Part shown: one piece after another, positions 21,640 through 34,100 of the stretch
Layout of the letters: each line of letters opens with the position of its first letter
How positions within the stretch are numbered: the stretch's first letter is position 1
Origin: Mytilus galloprovincialis
Taxonomy: Eukaryota; Mollusca; Bivalvia; Mytilida; Mytilidae
DNA length: 64,000 nucleotides
Reading direction: 5' to 3'
Assembly (NCBI RefSeq): GCF_965363235.1
Contig: NC_134844.1
Location: 53,440,872 to 53,504,871 of the forward strand
Translations under genes and position numbers: made by a program
Notes under the pieces: generated by a model
Database searches by the model: none
What the model saw: only the letters and a program-made list of their open reading frames with translations
Told to the model about the DNA's origin: nothing

Positions 21640-22730
21640 TCATATTTTTAGATTCGCAGAAAAATCTTACTAATGCGAGTCCAGAGGACATTAGGAAATT
21701 TTTCATTTTCAAAGAAAAGGGTGGGAAAACACAGTTACACGATATTAGCTGCCCTTTACGCACGACACACGGCCTTCAAACTTGCCAATGCCCAAGGATT
21801 TTGGCATCAAAGTCAGTTGATTCTTTACTGGGAAAAATCAGAGCATTATTTAGAGACGAGGGCAGATCAGGAGAGTGGAATCCTATGCTTCTTACGGGTA
21901 ACCCTGTTGCCTCACATTTGTTAAAAAACATCTACATGTCATAAATCAGGAGCAGGCTAACGCTAACATTTCTGTAAAACAAGCTCCTCCATTAATGTTT
22001 AGTAAGTTGGGGAAGCTATGCAGACATTTATCATGTAGAGCTTCAGTTGAGAAAGGTCCTATTTCGAACTTTCTCTATGCAAGAGACCTGGCTTATTTCT
22101 CAATTTTATGTCATTCTGGTAGCAGAGGGGGCGACCTTGGTTTATTGACAGCAGACAGATGTTTTCAAATACCCGACTCAGAGGGCATTTTTGTGTCTCA
22201 AACGGCCGGAAAAGTCGATAATTTGGATAATCCGAGAAATTTCATAGTTCTTCCTTCAAAGAATTCTGATATTTGTCCGGTTAAAAACTTAACAAAATAC
22301 ATCACCAACGCTAAGGAGTTAAGCATTACTCTTGTTGAAGGGTATGTTTTCCGTATACGAGATAAAGTGTCACGCAAAATCGTTAACGAACCAGTTACTT
22401 CATCTTGCATGACAGAGAGACTCAAATTATACATTTAAATGTGTTGAAATTATACAAAAGGGAAACTTCCCATAGCAGTAGGAGAGGATGTGCAATTACA
22501 TTGCGTATGCTAGGTGTTAATGATGAAGGGATAAATCAACACGTAGGGTGGGTCACAAAAAAACATGGTTGATCATTATGCTAATGTAGGGAAATTGATA
22601 AGTCCTAAAGGACCGTCCTCAATTTTGTCGCAGGTTGCGGAAAATTTAGTGAAAGGAAGTTCTTCTTTTGATAAAGTTTCAAATCAATATACTGGTTTGA
22701 GCAAATTGAAAAGTTTCAGTTTCAATTAGT
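21640..22730 (+). mobile_element. Tyrosine recombinase domain (part of the YR retrotransposon)
   Basis: Blocks FLYARDLAYFSILCHSGSRG (first catalytic Arg), an HSSRRGC segment (His-x-x-Arg) and a later region with the terminal His/Tyr block, in the order of DIRS-type recombinases, which integrate the circular DNA copy without an integrase. Confidence 0.75.
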
Positions 22731-22913
22731 TATGATTGTGTTGAACAAAAGAATAATAAAGTCTTCTTCTAACATGGGAAAGCTTTTTTATAAGTATTGG
22801 ATATGTTTTATGGTAATAGTTGTTGAATAAAGAGGTTGGAACATTGCATAAGGTTTTGTATTTAGCCAGTCAGTCATGTCAAATCATTTCAATGAGACCC
22901 GTTTATACATCGT

Positions 22914-22985
22914 TGGTTTGTTGAATCCAATATCTTATATATGAGAGGAACCGTTGTGAACTTGTAATATTCCACTATTCCAAGT
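22914..22985 (+). repeat. 3' direct repeat, first copy (candidate split direct repeat)
   Basis: TGGTTTGTTGAATCCAATAT to TTCCAAGTT; about 72 bases, matched with few changes at 23718-23790. Ngaro/PAT elements end with split direct repeats (A1, then B1-A2-B2), and this spacing fits B1 and B2. Confidence 0.6.
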
Positions 22986-23126
22986 TACCCCTTTCGGTAC
23001 CTCGAATGTATAAGATAGCGCGGCCACTCTTGGTCTCATCGTCACTCAATTGGAGGTCATAGTTAGGGCATAATCGCTATGTGGACCGAATACATAAGCG
23101 TTGCTGATTGAGTGGTCATTGTGTTT

Positions 23127-23185
23127 AAAAAAAAACAAAAAACAAAAAACAAAAAACGCATAATACATAATACATAATACAAAAA
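23127..23185. repeat. A-rich microsatellite
   Basis: Runs of ACAAAAA-type units followed by CATAATA units, inside the region between the two direct repeats. Confidence 0.7.
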
Positions 23186-23717
23186 GCTAAAACAGAAAAA
23201 CAGGGGGGAAAAAAGCTCGGCCTGTCACATGGGTTTTATATAAACTTTTGTTCCTGTTCGTTTTTAGAGGTGTTCGGATATTATGGGTTTTGAATATGAT
23301 ATATTCGGTAGGTACAAAAATAGACATTATTTCGTTTACTCATTTGGTGTGGTCGGAACCGAAGTAGTAACGAATACTGGAGATTGTAAAATAGATGGTG
23401 AAATGGCCACAAATATTAATAAACAGATTACGCAACTTTGGGACTTGTACTTATTTGAACCTTTAGATAGGCTGTGCTTGGTATATAGTATGAAGCTTTT
23501 GGTATTTTATTTTTGGAACTGAAATGCGCATGAAATATCTAAACAGCTTCAAACTGAACATGAGATTTAGCGATCGTTTAACACAAATACGAGTCTATTA
23601 GAATGTTATGTGGTCAACTGGTCATTTGAAGAAGCCAGATGGTTAATATCTAAGAACCAGGTAATAGTTCGTATTAATTAGTTCACTTGATTCCTTTCAC
23701 CCCTTTTCAAACTCTTA

Positions 23718-23790
23718 TGGTTTGTTGAATCCAATATCTTATGTATGAGAGGAAACGTTGTGAACTTGTAATATTCCACTAATTCAAGTT
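23718..23790 (+). repeat. 3' direct repeat, second copy
   Basis: Second copy of the 72-base repeat, about 800 bases downstream of the first. Taken as the likely right end of the element; no matching A copy was found at the left because that end is missing or unrecognised. Confidence 0.6.
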
Positions 23791-23959
23791 TATGAGGCGA
23801 TCTTGTTATCAATTTTTATTGCATTTTCAATCAGATTAAGAGTGCGTCAGGGAAAGCGGAATATATCAAATAGGGAAAACCGTGTTTTATTGGTATGACT
23901 GTTTAACTTTTTTTACAGGTTATCCACATAGAACTAAAATGACTCAATACACTGTTATC

Positions 23960-24775
23960 ACAGAGATATGTCTCGCTTTTTTTGTAATTGTGATAATGCA
24001 AATGTTGAAATTAAAATAGGAGTACTTTAACATGCAATTTTTGCAAATATTCAAAGTCAATGAACCATGACTGAAGGTGCATGGCTAAACAATCTTCATG
24101 GAAATAAGATATGCCAATGCTAATACAACTGCAAATACCATCGACTTATCTTAAGTAGTTCCCTTTAAACAACCCTAAACACAGACTTATACATGTAAAC
24201 TATGCAAAATTTCAAATTGAATACATCATAACTGAGGGGGCAGGGTAATAAATTCTCCTTGGAAATGAGATATGCGAATGCTTATACAACTGTATACCAA
24301 TTATCATTAACTTACCACTAGTGGTTACCCATAAACTGACCTAATCACAAATTAATACATGAAAACCAAGCAAAAGTTTCAAAGTCAATAGACCATAACT
24401 GAGGGGCCGGGGCCAAATAATCTCCATGATAATGAGATATGCCAATACTAATACAACTGCATACCAATTTTTATTAAACTACCACTAATGGTTCCCCATA
24501 AACTGACCTAATCACAAACTAATATATGAAAACCAAACAAAAGTTTCAAAGTCAATAGACCATAATTAACTGAGAGGGCGTTGCTAAAACATCTCCACGG
24601 TAATGAGATGTGCCAATACTAAGACAACTGCATACCGAATATTTTTGACTTACCACCAGTGGTTCTCTATAAACTAGACCTAATCACAAACTAATACATT
24701 GTTGACGCCACCACCGTCGCGGACGCCGGAAACAGCATACCTATGTCTCTCTTTTTGACTCCGTCAGACGAGACA
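23960..24775. repeat. Tandem array of about 165 bp monomers
   Basis: The markers GAGATATGCC (about 24106, 24266, 24428, with a variant at 24605) and CAAAGTCAATAGACCATAA recur every 160-175 bases for about four to five diverged units. It ends in GACGCC/GTCGCGGACGCC-rich sequence near 24700-24730. Similar arrays are widespread in bivalves. Confidence 0.65.
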
Positions 24776-25272
24776 CAAATAGGATGCCTTATGATATTCG
24801 TGAATATCATTGAAGGTAGAGCAATGAAACCATAACGGTAGTAATATTCGTTTTTCATGCAGATTGCTCTTGGTAAACCTGTAATGTTGCTAACTGTTAA
24901 TAATGTAAAGTATTATAAAAATGATTCTACAAAACAACTTGTGCAACTAAATTAAAAATGTTATCGTTTGTTTTCTTTAAATTTTGGTACAACTACAAAG
25001 GAACATTAATTTACAGTTATAGTGTCTACCTGTAACTTGTTTAATTGAATAATCGCACCTGTCTTTTTGCACATGTATTTCCTGATTGTTTTTTTTATTT
25101 TTTTTTTAATTATTTCAATTCATTCTATTTCGGCGACTTCTAAATCTTAACTCACCATACATTAACAACTTATGCTATTTTAAATGCATCTATTTGTGAT
25201 AAGTTTAAGTCAAATTTAATGGATAATTTGCCATTATTTTTTTGGGCAAAACCAGAAGCATCATTTGTGATA

Positions 25273-25310
25273 CCAGAGACATATAATACAATTGTATTAT
25301 ATGTCTCTGG
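25273..25310. repeat. Perfect 38 bp palindrome
   Basis: CCAGAGACATATAATACAAT is immediately followed by its exact mirror, with no loop. Could extrude as a cruciform or be the remains of a small inverted insertion. Confidence 0.85.
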
Positions 25311-25484
25311 TGATACGACATGCAATGTATGTCCTGTCTTTTTTATTTTTTTTTTCTATTGATGAAGATGATGAAGATAGATGGATGTTTAACGTCGAGT
25401 AGCAAATACATATGCATATTCAGGACGAGACTAATGTTAGATGAATATTTATGGTGCTTTAAACCCAGGTTAAATCCGCCATTT

Positions 25485-25640
25485 TCTAAATAAGATAATG
25501 CCTATACCAAATCAGGAATATGGCAGTTGTTTTCCATTCGTTTGAGGTGTTTGAACTTTTGATTTTGTCATTTTATTTGGGACATACCTTTTTGAATTTT
25601 CCTAGGGGTAAAGTATCTTTTGTAATTTTACTTTTACTGG
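25485..25640 (+). repeat. Fragment of a repeat tail also found after a Penelope-like copy
   Basis: GGCAGTTGTTTTCCATTCGT, TTTGATTTTGTCATTTTATT and TGAATTTTCCT follow the order of 43210-43310, the likely 3' region of the Penelope-like fragment at 42430. Confidence 0.5.
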
Positions 25641-25644
25641 AGTG

Positions 25645-25905
25645 ACACGCTGTGGTGAACTTTTGACGTGCTAGCGCACTATGCAACAGTCCGCATGTAG
25701 ACATATCACATTAATTGGTCACTGTATTCTGACTCAGTCCAAGCTGGCCAGTCTGACAAGTATGCTCTTACTCCTGAATGCCACGTGATTGGCAAAGAAG
25801 TAGCAAATAGAAATTCTTAAGTATTTGGTTTGACCCGTCCGGGGTTCGAATTTACAACTTTCCGCACTCGAGGCAACTAATATAAACATGCTACCCCGAG
25901 ACCAT
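25645..25905 (-). mobile_element. tRNA-derived SINE, minus orientation
   Basis: Read in reverse, GGTCTCGGGGTAGC (A-box-like, near 25903) is followed by TTCGAACCCC (B-box, about 25858-25848) and a body with TATTTGCTACTTCTTTGCC, GGAGTAAGAGCA and GACTGGCC, blocks I recall from bivalve SINE bodies. The B box deviates slightly from consensus. The head abuts the 34 bp array. Confidence 0.55.
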
Positions 25906-26168
25906 GCATCGACAGAGGCGGTCCAGCTTTACCCCGAGACCATCGACAGAGGCGGTCCAGCTTTACCCCGAGACCATGGACAGAGGCGGTTCAGCTTTAC
26001 CCCGAGACCATCGACAGAGGCGGTTCAGCTTTACCCCGAGACCATCGACAGAGGCGGTTCAACTTTACCCCGAGACCATCGACAGAGGCGGTTCAGCTTT
26101 ACCCCGAGACCATCGACAGAGGCGGTTCAGCTTTACCCCGAGACCATCGACAGAGGCGGTTCAGCTTT
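25890..26168. repeat. 34 bp tandem array, eight copies
   Basis: Eight nearly identical units containing CCCCGAGACCAT and GACAGAGGCGGTTCAGC. The unit is 34 bases, not a multiple of three, so each strand stays open in rotating frames without being coding. Its reverse contains GGTCTCGGGGTA, the A-box region of the adjoining SINE head. Confidence 0.85.
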
Positions 26169-26224
26169 TAATAATCTATTCAACAAAATGCAAATGAGAC
26201 ATGCCCAACATTTTTTTTTATCTA

Positions 26225-26450
26225 TAACGAGTGTTTGTTTTAGACCGTTGGTTTATCGTTTTGGTTTTACACTTGTCATTTTGGGGGCCCTTTATAGCTT
26301 GCTGTTTGGTTTGAGCCAAGGGTCCGTTTTGAAAACCGTACTTTGACCTATAATTGTTTACTTTAACAAATTGTTACTTGAACGGATAGTTGTCTCATTT
26401 GCACTTACACCACATAAGAAAGCATTTATACCACATCTTCTTATATATAT
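26225..26450 (+). repeat. Interspersed mussel repeat (GAGCCTTGGCTCAC family)
   Basis: Carries TAGACCGTTGGTTTATCGTT, GGGGGCCCTTTATAGCTTGC, GAGCCAAGGGTCCG, GTACTTTGACCTATAATTG and CACCACATAAG; same orientation as 33720-33925 and 43380-43585. Confidence 0.65.
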
Positions 26451-26451
26451 A

Positions 26452-27833
26452 TGTAAGACTCAGATCGACGTCCGGCCTCTAATCGACGTCCATTCCTCAA
26501 ATCGACGTCCGTTCCTTAAATCGACGTCCAAATCTGACGTCACATTCTCAAATCGACGTCCAATATTTTTATACTCTAATCAGACGTAATGTATTGCCAA
26601 AACGTCGTCCGATTGATTGTAGTCGTCTTTAATTCATGTTCAATATCAATAAATAATAAATTACTGGACTTGATTTACACTTATACGTATACATGTTTTG
26701 TAGGGTTCTTATGACAACTAAGTTTTCAAACATTTATACATACTTTCCATATACATTTCTTCAAACTGTTACCTGAGAACATACATGAAGGCGTAACATT
26801 GAACCATAATGGTTCACTTTTATAAATTGTTATTTGGACGGAGAGTTGTCTCATTGTCACTGATACGTCTTCTTCCTATATCTACATTAATGTTTATCTT
26901 GATAAAAAGTTAATACAATTGATCCACATTATAGTGTGTGATTCCTATTCATAATAATAAATTACAAGCATGTGAATGTATGGCAATTAGTAAGCAACCC
27001 AACGACAAAGAAAACCAAGCGAAAGCTAGGAGCTTTTTCAATCTTCAAAAAGAGACAATAAATTGTAAAGATGCACAGCCAATTGTTTTGAGAATATTAT
27101 AATTCGGACTCTGTAAGGTTTTTTTTCAAACAGATTTCTTGAAATTTACACGGGGAATGAAACGTAAACGCAAGAAATTGGCATTATGTTTTGCTGTTAC
27201 ACCACTGTGTTAGATTAAATGCGGTGCTCACTCACATGTTTAACCCCGACATATTCTGTACGGGCCTGCAGTGCATTGGTTTTTCGATGGTTTATGTCTG
27301 TCATATTTGTTTTTCGGATTTTTTTATATATAAAAGACCGTTAATTTTCTATTTTGAATTGTTTACATTATTTATGTCGTGGCCTTTAATAGCCTTTGTT
27401 GTATGGGTTTTTATCATTGTTGAAAGCCATATGGTTAATAATTGCTCACTTTCATTTTATTTGAAATCTTGTGTATAGTTTCGAAATTCTCTCTGCAAAT
27501 CATACCAATCTCTAAAATTTATATAAAAATTGATATCACAACCTTTTTACATCCTTAGTCTAGTATGTATTAATTTGGAAGAAAAAAAACAACACACATT
27601 TCTTTTTAAATAGATTTTATTTGTCTCACATAATTAATATGTTTAAAGGTTTAAATGTTTCAGCTGCCATCGGTTCACTTCTGTTTTTAAGTTTGTGTCC
27701 AAAACGGACGTTGATTAGATAGACATAAAATTGGCCGTCGATTTGGAATGTTATTTCATTGTGACGTCAGATTTGGACGTCGATTTGAGGAACGGCCGTC
27801 GATTAGAGACTGGACGTCGATCTGAGTCTTACA
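26452..27833. mobile_element. TA-flanked inverted-repeat DNA transposon, non-autonomous
   Basis: The left end TGTAAGACTCAGATCGACGT is mirrored by ACGTCGATCTGAGTCTTACA at the right; arms of about 110-140 bases contain repeated ATCGACGTCC-type motifs and a TGACGTCA. TA lies directly outside (26450-26451, 27834-27835). The 1.1 kb interior contains pieces of other mussel repeats (26800-26890, 27195-27480) and no transposase. Probably a Tc1/mariner-type derivative that has collected insertions. Confidence 0.75.
27195..27480 (+). repeat. Interspersed mussel repeat (CACATTCTGTATGT family), partial
   Basis: Contains CATGTTTAACCCCGACATAT, TTATGTCTGTCATATTTGTT and TATGGGTTTTTATCATTGTT; nested in the TA-flanked element. 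Confidence 0.6.
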
Positions 27834-28161
27834 TAGCAGTCTATATATAAACTCAGTAGAATATTGAACCTAAGCATTAAATAAAACATCATTCCATTCT
27901 CAATTTTATCATAATAATAAATCTTCATTAATAGACAGATTATGATAGTCAATTGTCATACATATATTCAAATTAGAAAAACAAAGTCTTAGTAGGCTAC
28001 ATAGAGAACATTATGATGAATATTATACTTGTAAAAATCAAAACAAAAAAACTTTGAAAATATGAAAGTAATACAAAACGAAAACTGTACAAAACATCGC
28101 AGCAATTGTTTACTTTTAAAGAATTTGAGTTTACAATATAGCTGTACAAAGTTTTGAAAAA

Positions 28162-28167
28162 TTTATT
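28162..28167 (-). terminator. Candidate polyadenylation signal of the fucosidase gene
   Basis: AATAAA on the minus strand 18 bases after the TAA stop. Close, but the only canonical signal immediately downstream. Confidence 0.5.
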
Positions 28168-28184
28168 GACATTCCAGATTAGAA

Positions 28185-31100
28185 TTAACTTATCAGTCCT
28201 GATATCCTGATTACCCATGCCTCTTTATTAGGTAACATATTTATAGGTATTGCTGGTATAGTAACATTAATGCCTCCATATTCGTTTGGTTTCCATGAGA
28301 AATTGCCATCATAACCTAACATGTTGATAACAGTTGTAGTTGATGTCTTAATTGAGGACCCAAGGACTAACGTGTTGTTGTATTTTGGCCAGGATACCAT
28401 AATTGCATACACGTAGACATCTGATCCAATCTCTTTGGACGTGTACCTGTAAAATAAAATTTAGAATGTTAATGGGGATTGTGTCAAAGAGACAACAACC
28501 CAACTTTAGAGCAGACAACAGCCTAAGGCCACCAATGGGTCTTCAATGCAGCAAGAACTTTCCGCACCGGAGGCGCCATTATGCTGGCCCTTAATCAAAT
28601 ATATATACGAGTTCAGTGATAATTGACTTCATACTAAACTCCGAATTATACATAAGAAATTAAATTAAAAATCATACAAGACTAAAAAAGGCCAGAGGCT
28701 CCTGACTTGGGACAGGTGCATAAATGCAGTGGGGTTAAACATGTTTTTTTCTGATCTCAACCCTCCCCTTATACCCTATAGCTCTAACCAATGTAGAAAA
28801 ACAAACGCACAACAGTACGTACGCATAGTAAAACTCAGTTTAAGAGTAAGTCCGAGTAAAAGTATATATATTTCCTTTTGTTCATAATACTTTCAAGCTT
28901 TCAACTATCAATTCAAATATCATCCCAATTATAGCGTTGTTTGTGATGACGCAACTCAAGGCAACGTATTACAGTTGCAACGTAACGTATAACAATTATA
29001 AAGGCAGTGGCTATTTGACTTGCACCGGCAAAATAGCAAATTTGCTATTTAGCCGGCACTGATTAAATTGTATCTCAATAATCTCACTGGCATTAAAATG
29101 TAAGAATAATAATTAAATAGAATGAAATTCAAAACAGTGTAGCTGTGGCCATTGATTGACACATTAAATTCATCCATTGACTGGGACAATTGACGTGAAC
29201 GTTTGTCTGTAACAACCACTGTTCACGACGTACCTACGATAGACATTGAAACTGTGGGGTCACCAAAGGTTTCTTAACGCCTCTAATTATAAAATAATTC
29301 GAAAAATTAATCAGGAATAACCTTTATGTTTTGATTTATATAATATATTTAAATTAAAACATCGTGTTATTTCTGAATAATTTTTCGAATTACTTTATTT
29401 ATGTGTTGAGAACCTTTGGTGACCCCATAGTTTAAGTGTCTTTAAAAAGTACATAGTGAGCAGTGGTCGTTACATACAAACGTTCACCTAAATTTTCCCA
29501 GTCAATGAATGAATTTAATGTGTCAATCAATGGCCACAGCTACACTGTTTTGAATTTCATTCTATCAATTTTTTTATTCAAAACCTTTTGTTACTGTTGT
29601 TCGTATACTGAACACTTAACCTTCTTATCTAAAAAAAATTTTATATACACATACACATGGAAAATTTGAAAAAAATTAAAATATGGTGAATCTATTAAGA
29701 ATAGAAGTGAAGTAATAAGATAAATTTAAAAGTAAAAAATACAAATATGATAATAGTCCCTTTGTGGCTATACTACATTCTGGAAACTAGTATACTCTTT
29801 TCATTTACGGAACCAGCATTGTGATTGTGTTGCCGATGCAATGGCAGAATGGACTTGGCTTTCAGTACCATGAGAAGACTTGAGAAATACAATTATAATC
29901 AAGCGATTATCTGGCTTGGTCTTTTGAACATAAACCGTGAAAAAATAAAAATTTCATCAGACACATTTTTTTTCAGTATAAGAAAGGAAAGGAAATGGTC
30001 CTTGATTTTTATAATTATATATGAGAATTAAAAGTTGAAAAAAAAGATTAAAACATAAAAATGTAATTGTATTTATTTTTGTATTTTCTCATTTAAAAAA
30101 TATCATGTAAGTTACACAGACGCTGTTCCTTATTAATCTAGCTCAACCCAATACACATTAGAAATTTGTTTTCTCTAATTATTTTTTTTTCAAGTTTATT
30201 TATCATATACAGTTGTATTGAGTTTCAAAAGTTGATTTTTAACTGCTGAAAATATGATTTTTGTGAGGTCATGTTAAGCCCCAGGAAATTGTGAGAATGC
30301 AGGATTTTTCACAATTAACACCAAGCAAGCAACTATTAATTTTGTCTTTCATGTCTGTTTTATGATGTATTTTTGCATAACACTATTTTTATCACTGGCA
30401 GGATATTTAAACCATAGATTTTACACAGATTTGAAAATCAACTTTTTAATAAATATTTTAGAAAAAAATATATTTAATAATGTATTTACAAATGTGTGTT
30501 CATGCTTTTAATCAATATTATGAAGTTATAAATTATTTATTTATGAAAATCTTTTATTTTTGAGTGTACTGTATTTTTATTAATGCTTGATATTGTGATA
30601 AAATTATTTTAAATTATTATTAAGCTTTTTTATTCTCTACTAATCACATCAATGAACAGTTTTATTCAGTGCCGGCTAATTAGCAAGTTTGCTATTTTGC
30701 CGGTGCCGGTCAAATAGCCACTGCCAATTATAAATCAATCGATTTGAAAAAGCAATTTGCCACAGGTATTTTGCCTTTATGTTTTTGGTTTTATAGGATT
30801 AGCGTTGATTAGTTTATAGAATACATTTGTGATGGAACTGGTATAGCTATGATTTTGTCTATTTCATGATTCCTAAAGACCAAAATGAAACGTACATACA
30901 TGTATAAGCTGAGATTATGAATTACTATAACGTAGTCATACATAACTTAATCTCATAGTGTACTAGTCAAGTACTAGTACCTGTACAAAGGCAAGGGCAA
31001 GTGCACGTTAATTTCTGTGCCATTTGGTTTCGTGTGGAGATCTGTATCATTGGCAATCATACCACATCTTCTTTTTTTAGTGTGTTTTACTGTTTTGTAT

Positions 31101-34100
31101 ACAAAAGACATTTGTAAAGGGTGATGCATAAGCATGTAAAACTTTAATACATCTACGCTTGTTGTCGGTACTAACTCGGGCAATCTGAACGATATGTTAT
31201 TCGTTCTTCGTTTTAGTTTGACATTGTTTACACGTTTTATTTCTCAGAGAGTTTGGCGATGGTGGTTAATGGTTTTTTTTTTTGGTCTGTTGGTATGTCC
31301 AATATTTTGATAAATTGTTGTTCTTTTTTTTTCTATTGTTATTGAAATAACATATACAAATATGATAGCATATAAATGTACATTGTTAAAAGAACTAATA
31401 CCAAATTGATACCATAGTGCGCATGTACGGAAGTGTTTCAAGGGGTAGCTAAATTTCTTACCAAACGTCGCCATTCACAGTGTCGTTTTGGTACAACCAT
31501 GGTCTAGAACCATAAATAGCTTCTCCATTGACTTCAAGCCATGCACCAAGTTTTAACAAATAGTCCTGATATAGTGGACTGATTGTCCCTTCTTTGGTTA
31601 TTCCGACATTAATCAGTATATTTCCATTACAACTGTAAAAAACATATATAGGTATGATAAAATTTCTTACAGTTCAAATAATAGTATTTTTCATGAAAAC
31701 TCATTGCATGGAAAAGTGTCTTGATTGTCACTGTAAGGGAAGGTTAATCGACTTAGAATAATATGTTCAAAGGGTTCTATCATATGTAAAACAAAATCTA
31801 GCATTGATAAATTGAAAGTGTTAAACCTAGCAGACTAGCAGTGGTTGCCTAAAGTGTTAAACCTAAGAGACAAGCAGTGGTTGCCTAAAAGATTTAACCC
31901 TACAGACAAGCAGTGGTTGTCTGTAGTGTTAAACCTGACAGACAAGCAGTGGTTGCCTAAAAGATTTAACCCTACAGACAAGCAGTGGTTGTCTGTAGTG
32001 TTAAACCTGACAGACAAGCAGTGGTTGCCTAAAGTGTGAAACCTGACAGACCAGCAGTAGCTGCCTAATGTGTACAACTTGATAGACTAGCAATAGTTAC
32101 CTTATGTGTTGAACCTGACCGACTAGCAATAGTTGTCTTATGTGTTGAACCTGACAGACTAGCAGTGGTTGTTGAACCTTACAGACTAGCAATGGTAACA
32201 TTATGTGTTGAACTTGACAGATTAGCAACGGTTACATTGTGTTTTGAACCTGACAGATTAGCAATGTGTGCTGAACCTGACAGACTAGCAATGTGTGTTG
32301 AATCTGACAGACTAACAGTGGGTGTTGAACCTGACAGACTAGCAATGGTTCCCTTGTGTGTTGAACCTGACAGACTAGCAATGGTAACATTATGTGTTGA
32401 ACTTGACAGACTAGCAACGGTTACATTGTGTGTTGTACCTGATAGACTAGCAATGGTAACATTATGTGTTGAACTTGACAGACTAGCAACGGTTACATTG
32501 TGTGTTGTACCTGACAGACTAGCAATGGTAACATTATGTGTTGAACTTGACAGACTAGCAACGGTTACATTGTGTGTTGAACCTGACAGACTAGCAATGG
32601 TTCCCTTATGTGTTGAACCTTACAGACTAGCAATGGTTGCCTTATTTGTTGAACCTGACAGACTAGCAATAGTTACCTTATGTGTTGAACCTGACAGACA
32701 AGCAATAGTTGCCGTATGTGTTGAACCTGACAGACTAGCAATTGTTGCCTAAAGTGTTTAACCTGACAGACTAGCAGTAGTTGCTATATATGTGTAAAAC
32801 CCGAAATACTAGCGAATACGAATACGAATACTTTATTTCTCATAAAACTACAATTACATAGTTATAGAGAACACACATAAACATAACTATAAGGTACAAT
32901 TTTTACAAGCATGTGTGAACAATACAATGAAATTAACTTGGAGGACTGACTTTTACATTTATAGCTTTGATAATTTTACATAGTTTTTCTAATATTACAA
33001 TATTACATGAATTAAACAGTTGATTACATTTATAGATATTAGGGTTTGACCAACAGTATGTAGGTAAAAATTTCTTTCTTTCAAACATAAAAGATCCACA
33101 ATTCATAATGTAACGGTACTCGTCACCAATGTCGTTTTAGTTAGCAATGGTTGCCTTGTGTGTAAAACCTGACATACTAGCAGTGGTTAATTTTTGTGTA
33201 AAACCTGACCGACTAGCAGTGGTTGCTTTATGTGTAAAACCTGACGGACTAGCAGTGGTTGCCTTGTGTGTAAAACCTGACAGACTAGCAGTGGTTGACT
33301 TGTGTATATAACCTGACATACATGACTGTACTTGCAGTGGTTGCCTAAAATGTTAAACTTGATATACTAGCAATGGTTGCCTAAAGTGTAAAACCTGACA
33401 CAATAGCAGTGGTTGCCTTAAGTCTAAAACTTGATCAACTAGCAGTGGTTGCTTGACGTGTTAAGGACTATGTAGTGCAAGTTGAAAACTGGTAATTAGC
33501 TTAAAAATATATATATATGAAAAAAACGCACCTGACAGTTTGAGCGACCTGTGTCAAAAGCTCATTCATAGTAAAATAGTCCGAAAGTTTAGAGTTCCTC
33601 CTGTATCCAGCAGAATGTTTATCTATTGTCATCACGTTCTCCCATTTTCTCTTATGTAGTACCTCTGTGAAAAATAGGTGAAATACAACATAAGTTTTTC
33701 TCGTTTCTCGTTAATACTTATAGATTAGACCGTTGGTTTTCCCGTTTAAATGATTTTACACAAGTAATTTATGAGGCCCTTTAAAGCATGCTGTTAGGTG
33801 TGAGCCAAGGCTCCGTGTTAAATACCGTATTTTGACCTATAATGGTTTACTTTAAAGTTTATAAAATGTGACTAAGATGGAGACTTGTGTCATTGGCACT
33901 CATATCACATCTTCTCATCTATTAGTTTTTAGAATTGAACTTTTAGTATCAGGTGCCTTAAATTTCACAAATGTTTCTATTGTTACGAAAACTAAGAAAC
34001 GAATGTATGCATTAAAGTGTAAAAATGCGTCCACGGGTACCCCTGATAAGTATTACGTGATAAATTTAGAGTATAATCTAATGTGGAGTATAATCTAATG

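Larger units (their letters stand above)
18400..23793 (+). mobile_element. Fossil Ngaro/DIRS-type tyrosine-recombinase retrotransposon
   Basis: In order it holds a Gag-type zinc knuckle, reverse transcriptase, RNase H-like domain, SGNH hydrolase domain and tyrosine recombinase, followed by a short direct repeat pair near the 3' end. This arrangement fits Ngaro elements of the DIRS order, some of which are known to carry a hydrolase. The copy is broken, with roughly five breaks, and the 5' end with most of Gag and the left terminal repeat is not recognised. The domains are still easy to read, so it is moderately young rather than ancient. Confidence 0.8.

Noticed and set aside
25888-26346. Repetitive 152-residue protein
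   Set aside because: The 34-base unit is open in all frames on the plus strand; the protein is a by-product of the array.
31835-32752. Repetitive proteins of 60-195 residues in fucosidase intron 6
   Set aside because: The minisatellite lacks stops by chance, changes unit length, and lies in an intron.
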